A stretch of 64,000 nucleotides of DNA from Platycnemis pennipes (lineage: Eukaryota > Arthropoda > Insecta > Odonata > Platycnemididae). The position numbers and the translations under genes were made by a program. The stretch is taken from contig OW121851.1 in NCBI GenBank assembly GCA_933228895.1, forward strand, positions 112,117,271 to 112,181,270, written 5' to 3'. This document shows, piece after piece, positions 22,701 to 34,607 of the stretch. Numbering within the stretch: the first letter of the stretch is position 1; each line of letters begins with the position of its first letter. Below the pieces are notes generated by a model that was given only the letters and a program-made list of their open reading frames with translations, was not told the origin of the DNA and searched no databases.

Positions 22701-23589
22701 CTCGCCCATTCGTCGAAAATGACGGACTCGTTTTTACTATCCATGTCGGATCTTCGCTCATGAATCTATTGTCCGAGTCACCGACCTGCGTGGCTCAGGG
22801 TTTTCTTTGGGGATAAGGAAAGTAATCACTTATCCCGATTAGATATATAAATGTGTCTACTTTTTTCGCTCCACTTAGTTAAAAAAAAAACAAGTGTATA
22901 CCGTTTGGAAGACCCATGCTTCATGAGTCCTGTACCTTTCAAGCTACCTCGAGGGCTAAAGGCACGCGTGACTTACCACCAGACACGGAACGAAAGGAAA
23001 GGCAAAAGAAAGTATATTTTTAATAGGGTCTCTCCCTTTTCTTGAGGGTGGTGGCGGCAGCCACCGAAATATCGGAAGTAAATTGGAAGTGTCTCATTAT
23101 TGTTTTAATTGTTTTAGTCACGCCTGTCACTCCAGTATTTTGAATAGGTGACGTATCCCAGGTCCACCAGTCTATATCTTCTCCAATGTCGGCTGGTTGA
23201 CGTTTCCGCAAAGATGCCGCATGTGATTTTTTCCAACCCGATTATGCGCCGATTGCTGCTCTATTTCTATCAATCGCATTTTGTTTTCAATGCAAATTTC
23301 TTCTGTTACTCCATAAGCAAAATTATTTCCTTTTTTTTGCTATATTTTGAGTTTTCGGGATACTGTACGCCTTATTTTGCCTGGACTAAAAATAATTGTG
23401 TAAAAATTACATCATACGTGCGTTACAACTGTTTTTGCCCTCCAACCACTGGAGATACATACTGGTATAATTCGTGGAAAAAAGTAGTGAGTGTATTTGG
23501 GTCTTTGTGACGTGAACTGGAGGGCATTTTTTTCAACAACTGCAGTCAATTTCGTAGACGTAAATTGTCGAGAGCCTCTTTCTACTTAC
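19746..23589. other. unassigned intergenic DNA
   Basis: Mixed AT-rich sequence with C-rich patches near 19970-20150 and 22500-22700. No recognisable protein. A self-complementary aggttcgaacct at about 20517 is too isolated to call a SINE. Confidence 0.35.
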
Positions 23590-23830
23590 AATTAGTACTT
23601 CCCAACCTTAATGCTATAAAACAATTGACTAATCCATTAATATACATTATGTTTATTCGTGTATGCTAATCATTGTATCGCAGGCGCCTGGAGGATGTAC
23701 AGCTAACGCATTTCTCTAATCATGTAGTACTTTTACGTGTTTGAGCATGTGCGTTGCGTGTATTCCGTGAATATTCAACCCCTGTAACATACCTTCGAGG
23801 AGGCTTAAGGGTACTCCGTAGATTTAGATG
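23590..23830 (+). mobile_element. short repeat family B copy
   Basis: The 3' portion cccctgtaacataccttcgaggaggcttaagggtactccgtagatttagatg (about 23778-23830) aligns with the 3' end of the 7315-7618 copy (cccctgccacacaccctcgcggtggcttgcagggtatcgtgtagctgtagatg). The left limit is a guess. Confidence 0.5.
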
Positions 23831-26179
23831 TGTCCCGAAAGAGTAGGGCTTTATGTATCTTGAGAAGTCTAATCCTCGCCTCCTCCTTCGCTTAAATCTC
23901 TGTGGCGACAAGTGGTGTCTTCATCATCAGCGAACTCATACCCAACCTTGTGCGTGACTTCGGGAAATTCTTCCGCCTTGGCGTCACCGCTCGTGTTTCT
24001 CACATGTTCTTTCTTAACAAACTGTTTTTTTGAACGAAATGCTCTTTGATAAAAACATTGACTCACCCCAGAGGTCATGCGTTCATTCGTCAAGACTTCT
24101 CATCCTCGGAATGTTCATCTGATAGAAGACCCAGCAAGAGTGTCATAGTCCACATGTTTTCTCAAGCTCCTTTGTCTTCCAGATGGTCCTCTCTTCTTGT
24201 TCTGTCAGTCTCGTTCGTGTCATCACATGCTACACCGTCGCTCTCGTTTATTTGATCCTCAGATTGCACGTGTCATTAATTAAGTGTATCGAGCGAATTT
24301 ATGTGGATTATTTTCAGTGTATCTCCTCGAATTCTTTTAAAATTTGATAATTTTTTAGTATCGTACGTATTCAACCCTTCGCCAATCAAGCCCAGCCTGG
24401 CCACGGTGTTTTGAAAGTCCTATTTTTTCACGGCGATGGTGGAGCTGAATAAAATATGGTAGACATTGAAAAGTACAACTGGGTAACAGTTTAACAGAAA
24501 TTTTTTTTATGGTTACGACCGGTTTCGTCGAAGAGACGACAAAATATTTTTATTTAAGTTATCCCTTCCTCTCTTTCATTTCACTGTTAAAAATGATGTG
24601 CCAATCACTGATTTAGAATATTCGCAGGCTTCAAATCGTGCAAGATTGGTGGATAGACGAAAGATTTTGTGAGGAAGTCGGTGAATGTGAGATACCCGGA
24701 ACGGGAATTTTTATATTAATCACTTCATTTACAAAATAAGGAGTTCAAGAATGTACCGGCGTGAAGGATAAAATATGGAAGGATAAGGCATATGAAGAAA
24801 TGAGCGTAACTTTTTGCCCCTTAACCATGTTTTTTTACCTCTTTCGTCTTCCACGAGATGAGGCGACTTGAAATTTCTACGCGTGCAGTCGAGTTTGTGA
24901 AGACTTAACGAAGAAGGTTCGGCAAAGAAACTGCGTGGTTGGAAGAGCACGTGGAAACCCTGCATCTCTTTTTGGAAATTCCCTTCCGTGAGCTGAATCC
25001 CTGAGGACAAACTCCCTGGATGTGGAAAAAGAAGCGAGGGGGGGAATGTTGGTTTACAGCCTCGGTGTTGAGAGCGTTGCGAGCAGACTTAGACTCAGAT
25101 TCGCGCGTGCCGGGGATGCTCCGGGAGAAACAGGAATCCCTCTGGACCCTGAAGTGAAGGAGGCTCACGGAAGTGAGCTGAATCCTTAAAGGAACGGAGC
25201 TTTTAGGTCGAAGGAGAGGATCTGATAGAGTAGGTGTCGGATCCTCATGAAAGCCATTTCTGAAGGTTTTTGTTAAGGCACCATCAGTATGTAAATTTTA
25301 GTAGGATGTGTGGGGAATTTTAGTGGAGCTGAGGTGGATCCGAGGAGATATTTCTGACTACTGGAAGTTTGGATGGAAAAATGAATTTTGCCTTGTCGAG
25401 GACCATTAGCAATGATAGTCATCGATGGTGAAATTTAAATGAGAGCAATCATTCGGAATTTTTCTCTAAATTAGAACCTATTTAGTGATGATGTCGAAGA
25501 ATATCGTTTCTTTTATGTCAGCATGAAAATCTAGTTTCGTCCTTTACTGTCGCAACCAGGGAAAAAATCTTCCGTCGTCACTTAGCGTCGTAAAGTATTA
25601 AAGTGGAAAAATATCGTATTTGCTCTAAGTATATGTTTTTTCTAAGCACTCGCCTAAATTTTTTTCGTTCATGTTTTGCTTACCGTTGGAGAAAGAAATA
25701 ATTAAGAGCAGCGTCGAAGTTAATTATTTCGCACGACCGGTGAGATCTCAGTTTATTTTCATGCAAACCTATTTCGTATCGCTCTTGTCACGCGAATTCA
25801 TCACCTTATGGGCTAACTGTGGGTGAACGTGTCGTATTCCCTCCCGCTAATAATCATAAATAATGATCTGCACCTTAATAACCGTTGAGGCAGATTAAAT
25901 TTAGTCTAATTTAAATTTGTAGTGCATCAAATAAAAGTACTTAACTAGATTAACGCTTATTAACTGCGACTTTGGATGTATAATGTAATGGATACCGTAG
26001 TAGATTTAACCTAATGCTTCAGTCGCTGATAAAAATTATATTTATTCATAGTTTATTATCAGTTGGTTGCACGTGCGTGTATTATGCCTTGTCACTATTT
26101 TATTACTTCATTGCAGCTTACGTATTACGTAGTAGTCTTATATGAAAGTGGGTTTACTGATAGTGATTGAAGATTTGCG
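23831..26179. other. unassigned intergenic DNA
   Basis: At 24515-24545 gttacgaccggtttcgtcgaagagacgac resembles one arm of the hairpin class seen at 19.6 and 45.9 kb, but a full partner arm was not found. Otherwise nothing was recognised. Confidence 0.35.
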
Positions 26180-26530
26180 GATGCAACGGAAGAAGAGGGT
26201 GGAATCAATGTGGGAAGTCACTTATTTGAAACATTGAGAAAAGATTAGCTAAATACAAATTGAACCGTGGCATTCTATGGTTCTGAAATTTGGTCATTGT
26301 AGAAAGAGATTGGATTGTAATTGAATAACTTTTGTTTGAGGGCTTAAGAAGAATGAAAGAGGATAGATGAAGGGAGAGAGAAGAAAATGGTGAGGCATTA
26401 AAGATATCTAGAGAGTAAAGAAAGTTGCTTGGGGGTATAAAAATACAGCAAAAGAGGATTGAGAATGTTTTGGGCTTTAATTGAATTCTGAAGTTGATGA
26501 TGAAAGAACTTTTGGTAAGCTTGGAATATT
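26180..26530 (+). pseudogene. old RTE-like fragment
   Basis: gtggcattctatggttctgaaatttggtcattg translates to VAFYGSEIWSL, matching the LLYGSEAWTL box after the RT domain of this clade. It is followed by kr/agaggaatg-rich text like the rest of that C-terminus. Many stops are present. Confidence 0.55.
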
Positions 26531-27988
26531 AAGGAATAGAATAAAACAATTTATTTAACAACAAATAAGCTTTTACATACTTTCGCTAAATTTAATCGGT
26601 GAATACATTTTGAAATTGGGATTGCTTTCAAGTGAAAGTGTTTTTTGTTTAAAATGATATCTTAATAAAAAACTGATGGATGAAAGATAAAATGACAGAT
26701 GAACTCTTATACATCTTTTAGGTAGACTGTTCGAAAACCGCCAAGCACAATTCCATGAAAATCGTAAGATTATGAATTTTAGATCTATTTGAAGCACTCA
26801 ATTTTAATATTTGGAATATGTATTTGTCTCAATGCTGGCGATATATTTAGGTTTTTATGAGGATGGAAAAAATCATCCATGCTATCTCTGATTTGAAGGA
26901 AATATAATATTTCAAGTATGTAATGTAAGACAGTCTGTATATCGGCCCTAGGCAGTTTTCGCACAACCATATAGGGCCGATATATCTGCCCAATGGCAGT
27001 AAAAGGGTAAAAATGAGGGATTGTGGATTGCTTAGAAGTTAGAAGAGGTACAAGGGTGGGAATTAGCAGGTAGGAAGTAGCCACAAACCAACCTTCCAAT
27101 GTTTGTAAAATGCTTGTGATGATGAACAATGTTTTTAGCTTCATGATGAATCTATTCCACGTTTGGCGATGAGTGATCCCGTATCCTCAAGAGGTATCTT
27201 GCGGGATACTCTGTGGATATGTCTGTCGGAGAATGGGTTCGTGAGGTTCGCAGTGGACAATCGTGGAAGAAGAATAAGGGTAGTTAGGTCCGTGCTCTTC
27301 GTGACCCCTCCTAGCTTCAGAATTTGGGGAGGCGGCTGCTGGCCGGAAGGGGCCGTCTGGGTGGGACGTGTCGGGGACACAGAGAGGCTGAATGCAAAGG
27401 GGAACATTCCGGTCACGTCTTGTCGCCAGGAACGATCGTCTCCCTACGCGTATCATTTTCCTCCCACACCCCTCCCGTCTCCTCTTCGCCCTCTTCTCGC
27501 TTTCCACTGCGTCCCCTCCTCCACTGACCATATCTGGGTTTGTCTGGAGTACGGAAAAAAATTGTATTACCAAGAGCGAAGCCTTCCTTCCTCGTGTCTG
27601 CGGGGTCCTCTACTCTCTGATTACCCCTCGCCTAGAGCCGTATCCAATCCCCAGCTTTAATTGTTGCTAGGAATGTCGATTTTTTATGTTAATGATGATA
27701 TTTTCGAGAAAAAATATGTATTGAGCTTATGTAACCGTAACGTGTATAAGGCTGTAGAGCCCAAGAAGGTTGGAATTCACCAGAGGAGACATTGTCATTC
27801 CAGCCTATGGGTTACAATGAAGCCGGAATCGGGGTGTTTGGGAAGGATTAGGCCTCCTCCTACTAGGCCATAAAAAACATTACGTTTTCTATTGCCTCGT
27901 ATGGATACTGCACGTGTATTAAAACATTATTAACAGTTTAAGCGTGCCCAGAGTTCATTGCAGTGGTGTTTTTCTAAGGCTCTTTAAA
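26531..27988. other. unassigned, with a 13-bp-arm hairpin
   Basis: tatatcggcccta (26938-26950) and its exact reverse complement (26972-26984) enclose 21 bases. The minus-strand frame 26785-27144 and the plus-strand frame 27163-27660 have no domain I recognise. Confidence 0.4.
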
Positions 27989-28514
27989 GCCTTTATCACA
28001 CTAGCGGTTACCGGTTACGGTTGGTGTAAACAGTTCCAATCACACTGACCGCTTATATAACCGGCCGGTTGTACAATCGCAGCGTATAGGATCTCGCCTC
28101 ACGGTCATATGCTGTTTCTGTTTACATTTTGTTCATATGCGGCCTGAAATGCAGGATTTATGCCTCAAAAACAAGATACAAATGAATTAAGTACATTGAA
28201 TCTCACCTCGATAAAATGTATGCCTATATAATATATCCTTCACAAAAAATATATGATGCAAGAGAGTTAAATAAGGTTTAAATTGCGATCTGAATATTTT
28301 TAAGGTTTAGGACGTAGTTGAAATGGTAACAATGAAATATCGCGATATGTGAACTCAAACAACACGTGACCGCGAGGTGAGCTCCTATTGGCCACAGTTG
28401 CACAATCGGCCGGGTGGAAATAGACGCGCTCCTATAATCCAACCGTTGAGAGCTGGTTGGCGCTGATTGGTCAACTGTACAAGCGCAACCGGTAACCACT
28501 AGTGTGATACGGCC
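27989..28514. mobile_element. TIR element of unassigned superfamily (~0.5 kb)
   Basis: gcctttatcacactagcggttaccggttac at the left matches the reverse complement of the right end (ggccgtatcacactagtggttaccggttgc), giving TIRs of about 30 bp. Further inside, ccggccggttg and caatcggccgg are also mirrored. There is no ORF. Ttaa/ctaa or ta at the flanks is compatible with more than one superfamily, so I leave it open. Confidence 0.8.
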
Positions 28515-28559
28515 TAAAGGGTGGTATTAATGTATTTGATTCTCCAGGGAGCTAATTTT

Positions 28560-28870
28560 ATTAGGTTTTCCTGTCACCAGGAGGGCCCGGTTTCGAATTC
28601 CGGCAGATAAGATATTTTTAATTGGTAATCCGGTCCTTACTTGAGTGTCTTGTGGAGAACATTCGAGCGCAGTACTCCGTCCGTCGGATGGGACATTAAG
28701 CTGTTGTCCCCTAGGCGCCTTTCGCTAAGAATAGGCTAATGCTGACGCCGAGTTTCTCTTCACACTTCCCCCTTTCCCTTCCATTCCCATCTTCATACCT
28801 TTCTTCCTGGACTGGAGCGTCTATTGGTGCGGATTCAGACTTGAAAACACAGATGAGTATTAATTTCATC
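28560..28870 (+). mobile_element. SINE family A copy
   Basis: Box-B-like cggtttcgaattccgg (about 28589) is followed by ttgagtgtcttgtggagaacattcgagcgc, gatgggacattaagctgttgtcc and aataggctaatgctgacgcc. The order and text match the copies at 1.0-6.6 kb and 52.7 kb. This copy has a single body unit, which shows that the array at 1158-1697 is an expansion. Confidence 0.75.
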
Positions 28871-31035
28871 TATCCTATAATAGAATACATTCTATAAGGT
28901 CTTACGGAGTAGTCAAGTTACGTAATAGTTGGCTGGGTAGTCTGCGGAGGTAATTATGTATCAAGAGCCTCCGAAAATGCTTAATTTTTAAAGAAGCCTT
29001 CACTTCTTTCGTTTAGGGTGCCATTTAAACCCTCTAACGCAATAAATCACAAGTAAGAAGGTGCATTACGACCCGTTTCATTTGTACTCTCTACAAGTGT
29101 GGTGGAATTACTCTGCATAGACGTTGATACTACATCTTTTGATTCCGACAGAAATGCATTAAAAACATGTTGGTGCTCAAGGGAAAAAATGTAAAGTATA
29201 TGACTTGAAGAGTGCTTTTTTACTATCGTATACCAAGGTCTCCTTGGATGGTCTTGTTTTAGCGTAAGCGCCGAAAGGTATTTAATCTTTTTTTATAATA
29301 AAAACTCAATATTGGGCGTGAAGTGTTCTTTTTTATGGAGCCATGAACTCGCACACAAGGTTGCCTCCCGGTGAAATTCAACCCTCTCTGAGGAAACATT
29401 TTAGAAGCTGAATAAAAGACGCAGTACCAACCTTCCTCCGTTTATTCGGAACCCAAGAGAGAGTAATTTCATTAAGTTGGCCGAAATGTAGCCCTCTGAG
29501 TGACTTTTTATCAGTATCTCAGAGAACTTATTGAACACTTTGGCTGTTCTCCGAAAATATTGGCTTACTCAGGCCTTTATTAAAAATTGGAATTTGATAT
29601 TCAGCGTGTACGGAATTTATAGAATTCTGAGAAAAATTGAACACGTCTATACGAGTATGGTCGATCCCTGTTTCGAAATCTCTTCCAACCACGGCAGGCA
29701 AAATCAAATTTATTGATTTTAAATTAATTATCCACAGTTCTCGGATTTTTATTACTTACCGCAAAAAGTCAATAATTTCCATTGATACTGCATATGTTTA
29801 TTTTATTTTCCATTCTCTTTTCCGAACAATATGTAGCCTCGTTGCTCTTAATACGTTTGTCGATATTGGCCGTATGTGTCGAGTTCAATACCTTTCATTT
29901 AATTAAAAATTACGATAGTGCTGCGTTTACATGCATAACCTTAAGGTGTCGTACACTCGTGATTTTGCACTTACACAAACTTCCGCTTAGCCAATCAGAA
30001 ACGAAATCATGAACACAACCTGAACTACCGCGTAAGTTGCTCTCCCTTCTCAACTTTTCCTCTGGCTGCCTCTGACTCTGCAGTTTATTTATTGTGTTTA
30101 TAGTTTATCCAACATGAGGAACATAATTACAGGATAAACCAAAAAATAAAGTTATGTTATTGCGTAATTTAAATTTCATGCTTTAAACGTACTACTAATT
30201 CTAAGCACTAAATTATGTGAAACTAATCTAGGGGTGTATGCATATTTTATTCATAGGATAATTGTTTGAATGCAGCAAGCAACTATAATATGGCATGAGG
30301 TCGGTGGATTTCACACCTGAGACACATTCGGTGGGTGAATTAAAGTGTATTTACGGATATACTGCAAGATAGATTGACAGCATCACACCTAGTATCTCTG
30401 AGGGTATTTTTACGCCTATTACGATGTCGCGGAGCTCGGGAAAGAAAGGAATTTTCATCACTCCGTTCGGGATTATATCTGTCAAATCCCGTTTTAAAGA
30501 GATCTAAGCGAGTTCCTAAAACAATATTGAAAACGTTGGGAAACAGATCGGCTTCATAACTACTTGAAGTTGGTCTAAATTGACAAACAGGAATGGGATG
30601 GGACGGATGAAGAAGTTTCTCGAATATTTTTGACCTGTAATTTTTCGAGATACTTCAAAATTTGGCTCTCTCCAGTTAATTATCTTCGCAGCTAGTCTCT
30701 CCCCCGCTTCCTTCTCTTATTTATTTTCTGGATATTTTGGACGTCCCACGGATTTTTTAGCCCTCGAGGGATTGTTGCGTTCCGCTGACTCCTCGAGATC
30801 TCAAAATGGCGAGTGCACTTCAAATCCAGCCTTTTCGGCACATCTCGAGGCCTTCCTCCCTCCGAAGGGTCCTCCTCTCGCCTCTCCTCATCTTCCATAT
30901 CCCCTGCCCCTTGCCTCCCTTCTCTCTCTCTCTCCATTCCTTTCTCAAGTCTCATCCACCATCCTTCGTCACCTACTCGAAAGCCCTCCATCCCACTCTT
31001 TCATTCTCTGCGTCGTAGCTCTGTGACTCTGCGAT
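28871..31035. other. unassigned intergenic DNA
   Basis: No gene or transposon was recognised. The Ser/Pro/Leu-rich frames at 30690-31064 overlap on both strands in a C/T-rich block and are not called. Confidence 0.35.
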
Positions 31036-31338
31036 TTGAAGAAATGTCGGAATGTGTTATTTAGCGACCAGAATACCCGAAGATTTATCAAGAGTTTACA
31101 TAAAACACAGGTGGCTATGATTAAATTTGAACCCGGCAGAGAAGAACGGAAACGGAGCGAAAGAAAGGAGTTCCACAAGGATATATATTGTCTCCAGTTT
31201 TTTTTCATGTCTACGTTGAGAGAGCAATGTAAAATGCCGAAAAAAGGCGTATCAGGAGTGAATATCCAAGGGGTAGACATTGGCAAGCTGCGATTTGCGG
31301 ATGTCGTAGCTATCGAGGCAAAAATTAAAAAGATTTGA
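31036..31338 (+). pseudogene. RTE-like fragment, RT core
   Basis: The frame contains RRFIKSLHKTQVAMIK, SGVNIQGVDIGKLRFADVVA, which aligns with RRIIHSLYKNQVAVIK ... SGVNIHGETISMLRFADDIA of the 54-kb copy. The catalytic FADD box is changed to FADV and the RQGCALSP motif is lost, so the RT is dead. Confidence 0.85.
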
Positions 31339-31363
31339 CGATCAAATAGGCAAACCTTGATAC

Positions 31364-31371
31364 ATTTTTAT
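31364..31371. repeat. 8-bp target-site duplication (left) of hAT MITE
   Basis: atttttat precedes the element at 31372 and recurs exactly at 31750-31757. Confidence 0.85.
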
Positions 31372-31749
31372 TGGGGATGGGTCGGTTCCACTTTTTTTCG
31401 GTTCCGGTTCGGTTCTTAACTTCGGTTCTCGGTTCCAATTCTCGGTTCCGATTCTCGGTTCCGGTTCTTAATTTACCACTTACTTTGCATTGCTCAATGG
31501 TAAGATAAGGTAATCAATAATCATTTTCAGAGACTGAATTAGAATAATTCGCGACTTTGAAGCATCTAAGTACACTATTTCACCAGGTTTTAATGTGAAG
31601 CCTCCACTTTCGGAGTGTGAGTAGGTTTCAAACTAGTTTTCGCGCCAATTATTTCGGTACCGATTATTTTCGGCCTCGGTTCCGGTTCCGGTTCTAAGCT
31701 CAAGAACCGGTGGAACCGAGAACCGAAGAACCGAACCGAGCCATCCCTA
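31372..31749. mobile_element. hAT MITE with ggttc subterminal repeats
   Basis: The 378-bp element starts tggggatgggtcggttc and ends gaaccgagccatccct-a, i.e. TIRs of the T(A/G)GGGATGG type used by hAT elements, with an exact 8-bp duplication outside. Dense cggttc / gaaccg repeats fill ~100 bp at the left and ~70 bp at the right, in opposite orientation, as expected of transposase-binding subterminal repeats. No ORF. It lies ~30 bp beyond a dead RTE fragment. Confidence 0.9.
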
Positions 31750-31879
31750 ATTTTTATCTGATGATTGTAGTCGTGTAAGTAAATGTGAATAGAAATAATG
31801 GCAAAGGAAGGTTCCATAGGTGATGTCTGTAGTAAATAGAATAGGACGTCATAGGGAAATATTATTCCAGTATAAATAG

Positions 31880-31950
31880 AGTGGCCGATTGAGGAATCAT
31901 GTGGCATGCTGCGTCAAACCCATCTTACGATTAACAACAAGTGATAATAA
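31880..31950 (+). pseudogene. RTE-like 3'-end scrap
   Basis: gtggccgattgaggaatcatgtggcatgctgcgtcaaacccatc matches the last bases of the family (ggccgatagaagaatcgagtggagggctgcgtcaaaccaatc). It may be the far end of the copy at 31036. Confidence 0.7.
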
Positions 31951-33540
31951 TGATAACCCGACGTATCGCTCTGTGATTTAAATATTACGATGCGTTTGTC
32001 TCAATTTCAAGAGCTTACTTCAAAACGGTGGGATGTTACCTCAATCGTTGGAGCGTCTAAAAACCCAAGCCTATTTTTTTTTCGAGTTGAAGCGCTGTCT
32101 GGATTCCTGACTTCCATTTCCGTGTCCGTCATATCCCTCTCACCTTCCTGTCGTCGTTGCACTGTGATGTTTAGATTTCCACGAAATAACTAAATGCTAA
32201 ATAACTAAATTTCTTCGCTAGTTGATCCAGGAGTATTGGTTTGCGATTTCAGGGAAGTCGTGGAAATGTTAGGAAAATTAGATTCTGGCCAGGGAAAATC
32301 TCCACAGAGGCGCAGCAAAAAGGTGAAAATCGTGATTGAAAGCACGGAGCATTGCTGCGCTCAAGTGGCGAGGTGCGTAACGGTATCTGGCTGCGTGGAC
32401 TGCTCGTCCGTTGTTTTGTTTTTGAATTTTGACTGGAATATGTTACTTTCCTGGAGTAAATGAATTTTATTTCACAATTTACCTTGCTGCATTTTTCCAT
32501 AAAATCCCTGTGTATGACTGCTTTGCCAAATTGTTAGAAAGTCAGTGAAATTTCAAAATTTGGGACTGGAAATCAGGAAAAAGTCAGGGAAATTGAAAAT
32601 GGAAAGTTGGTATCAACAGTGAGAGTGTAAAGGTTGGTGTGGTGACTAGATTGTTGACTTCCCATCCATAAGCAGCGTTTACACGTAGCACGTTTGACTG
32701 CTATGACAGTGCGCGATGTATCTATATCGCTACTGCTATGATGCGTCTGCACCAACTTCTATGCAGCTTGAAGCCGCTATTCACGCGTTGCCACAACAAA
32801 CAAAAAGAGTTTTATTGCAATAGTAATTGATGCTAAATTTTCATTAAATTCATCAAGCAATAAATGCCACTGACAATTATCTTTTGTTCCCATTCTTTAA
32901 AGAATAGAATCTTTCCTTCGGGGAGGGATATCCTTGTTATTATATCCAAATTCCGTCGTGTATTGCTTTCCGTTGTCGATTGTTGCGATTGTGATGTATA
33001 CATTTCCGCTGGAAAGTTGACGGGCTTCAACTTTGCTAATAGCTCGAACTAGGATCGATAGTGTTCGACAAGTGTCCAGTATCGACCTGAACTCGCATCG
33101 CAGTTGCTATTTACACATGCGAGTTGGGCTTAACAGTTGTTAGCATCCCTCATAATCCCTCCGCTGCTTGGAATACCGTGTGGTGTTCATTTTATGATCA
33201 ATACTTAGCTCTTCGTATGAGCCATAAACCGCTGGACCGGTTTGTGTCTTCTGTTAAGAGCAAAGCTAATCCCGTCGCCGGGATTACCCTCCCCTCTTCC
33301 TCCGCTGGAATCTCATCCCAACCACCTCGATGGTTCAACACATCTGCTCCCGATCTGAGGCGCCTTGGATTTGGGATAGGCTTGGAACTCTGCGATGAAA
33401 ATGGTCGTGGAACATAGACTTTGGGGTAAGGGGAACGAGGAGAGGTTGGAGACGTTTCATGCATGTCTATGGAAAGTACGGTGGACGGAAAGGGAGACAA
33501 ACGAGGAAGGTACTGGGCGTACTTGGTGAGGAGAGACTGT
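31951..33540. other. unassigned intergenic DNA
   Basis: No recognised domain in the short frames here; no clear TIR pair found. Confidence 0.35.
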
Positions 33541-33672
33541 GAGTGGTTGAAATATAGAAATTCAAAGCTCGCGAGCTAGCCGCGAAAACTTTAGCGGAGT
33601 TAACCGCACAATAGCAAGATATTCCACAGAGAAAAAAAAAGTTTTCGCGGCTAGCTCGCAAGCTTTGAATTT
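33541..33672 (-). repeat. inverted repeat with SINE-D-like tail
   Basis: Arms 33558-33592 and 33638-33672 (aattcaaagct-gcgagctagccgcgaaaactt) are near-perfect reverse complements separated by 45 bases. On the minus strand the loop reads tttctctgtggaatatcttgctat, like the tail of the SINE at 34608-34760. Confidence 0.75.
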
Positions 33673-33739
33673 GTTACAAGTAAGCACCTTAGTGTTTAAT
33701 GTCGGCTTTAACCTCGTGGACGGTTGCGCCTTGCGCACG

Positions 33740-33747
33740 ACTTCGGC
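33740..33747. repeat. 8-bp target-site duplication (left) of hAT element
   Basis: acttcggc abuts the left TIR and recurs exactly at 34542-34549. Confidence 0.9.
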
Positions 33748-34541
33748 TAGGCTTGTGCGATGACCGATTTTGGTAATCGGTTTTCGATGAAAAACTTTCA
33801 TCGAAATGCTTCGATGACGATGGCTGTCATCGATCATCGAATAGAGTGTGCACGATGGTCGATGACTATCGATGATCGATGAATGTCGATGATCGATGAA
33901 TGTCGATGATCGATGACTATAGATGATCGGTGCAGATGTCTCGGTTGGCAGTTTGGTTTGGCTATTAAGTGAAGACTGAATTGGGTCAAACTTAATTGAG
34001 AAGGACAAGGCCTATTTATTAAAGAGCGAAACAAGCAACAAGTTACAAAATAAGCAACAACTCTTTGTTGTGGTATAATACAATTCTCATTTCCGCATTT
34101 TCATCGGTGAGTACAAGATGGTCGTCCAACACAACGTTTCCTGCATCGCTGAAGAACCGCTCTGATGACGTTGAAGCGGCAGGAAGGTACTTCCTGAGGT
34201 ATTTCCTCGCGTACTTCTGAAGGCGGGGATACACATCCCTGTCCCTATACCAATGTAGGGCGTTCGAAGATTTGGATAAATCTGGGACCTCCTTGTTCTT
34301 GTGGAGCTCCGCCAGGAAGGGGTCGTCAGCAGTGGTAGCATTTCTCGTGTCAGCAGCACACCACGACTCATCGACATCAATGATTCGCATCAACTCATCG
34401 AGTCATCGACATCGGTGATTCTCATCGACTCATCGCAGGCGATGGTCGATGACATTCATCGTCATCGAATTCAGTCAACGCGGTACGATGACTGAAATCA
34501 TCGTCGATGACTTCGATTAATCGACTCATCGCACAAGCCTA
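33748..34541 (-). mobile_element. deleted hAT element keeping a transposase C-terminus
   Basis: The 794-bp element has 16-bp perfect TIRs (taggcttgtgcgatga / tcatcgcacaagccta) and an exact 8-bp duplication, the hAT hallmark. Copies of tcgatgatcgatgaatg and catcgac/tcatcga crowd the first ~200 and last ~170 bp, likely transposase-binding sites. Between them only a C-terminal transposase fragment survives (34043-34393, minus strand). It cannot encode a full transposase, but TIRs and flanks look intact, so it could be mobilised by a complete relative. Confidence 0.95.
34043..34393 (-). pseudogene. hAT transposase C-terminal (dimerisation) fragment
   Basis: The 116-residue frame contains VYPRLQKYARKYLRKYLPAA followed by STSSERFFSDAGNVV and VLYHN, the conserved hATC dimerisation block of ZBED/hobo-type transposases (usually the last ~80 residues of a 600-700-residue protein). 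The BED zinc finger and most of the RNase-H-like catalytic domain are missing. It sits between the subterminal repeats of the element. The frame is open, suggesting that the deletion is fairly young. Confidence 0.9.
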
Positions 34542-34607
34542 ACTTCGGCTGTTTTATGACATAATATGTCCAGCGGTCCGGCAACATCTTGTTCCTTATA
34601 AGCCTCT

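Noticed and set aside
24480..24570. Another full hairpin of the 19.6-kb type
   Set aside because: Only one arm-like segment is convincing; the partner arm does not align well.
27163..27660. 165-codon plus-strand ORF
   Set aside because: No domain, equally long open frames on the opposite strand, and no splice or start context in its favour.
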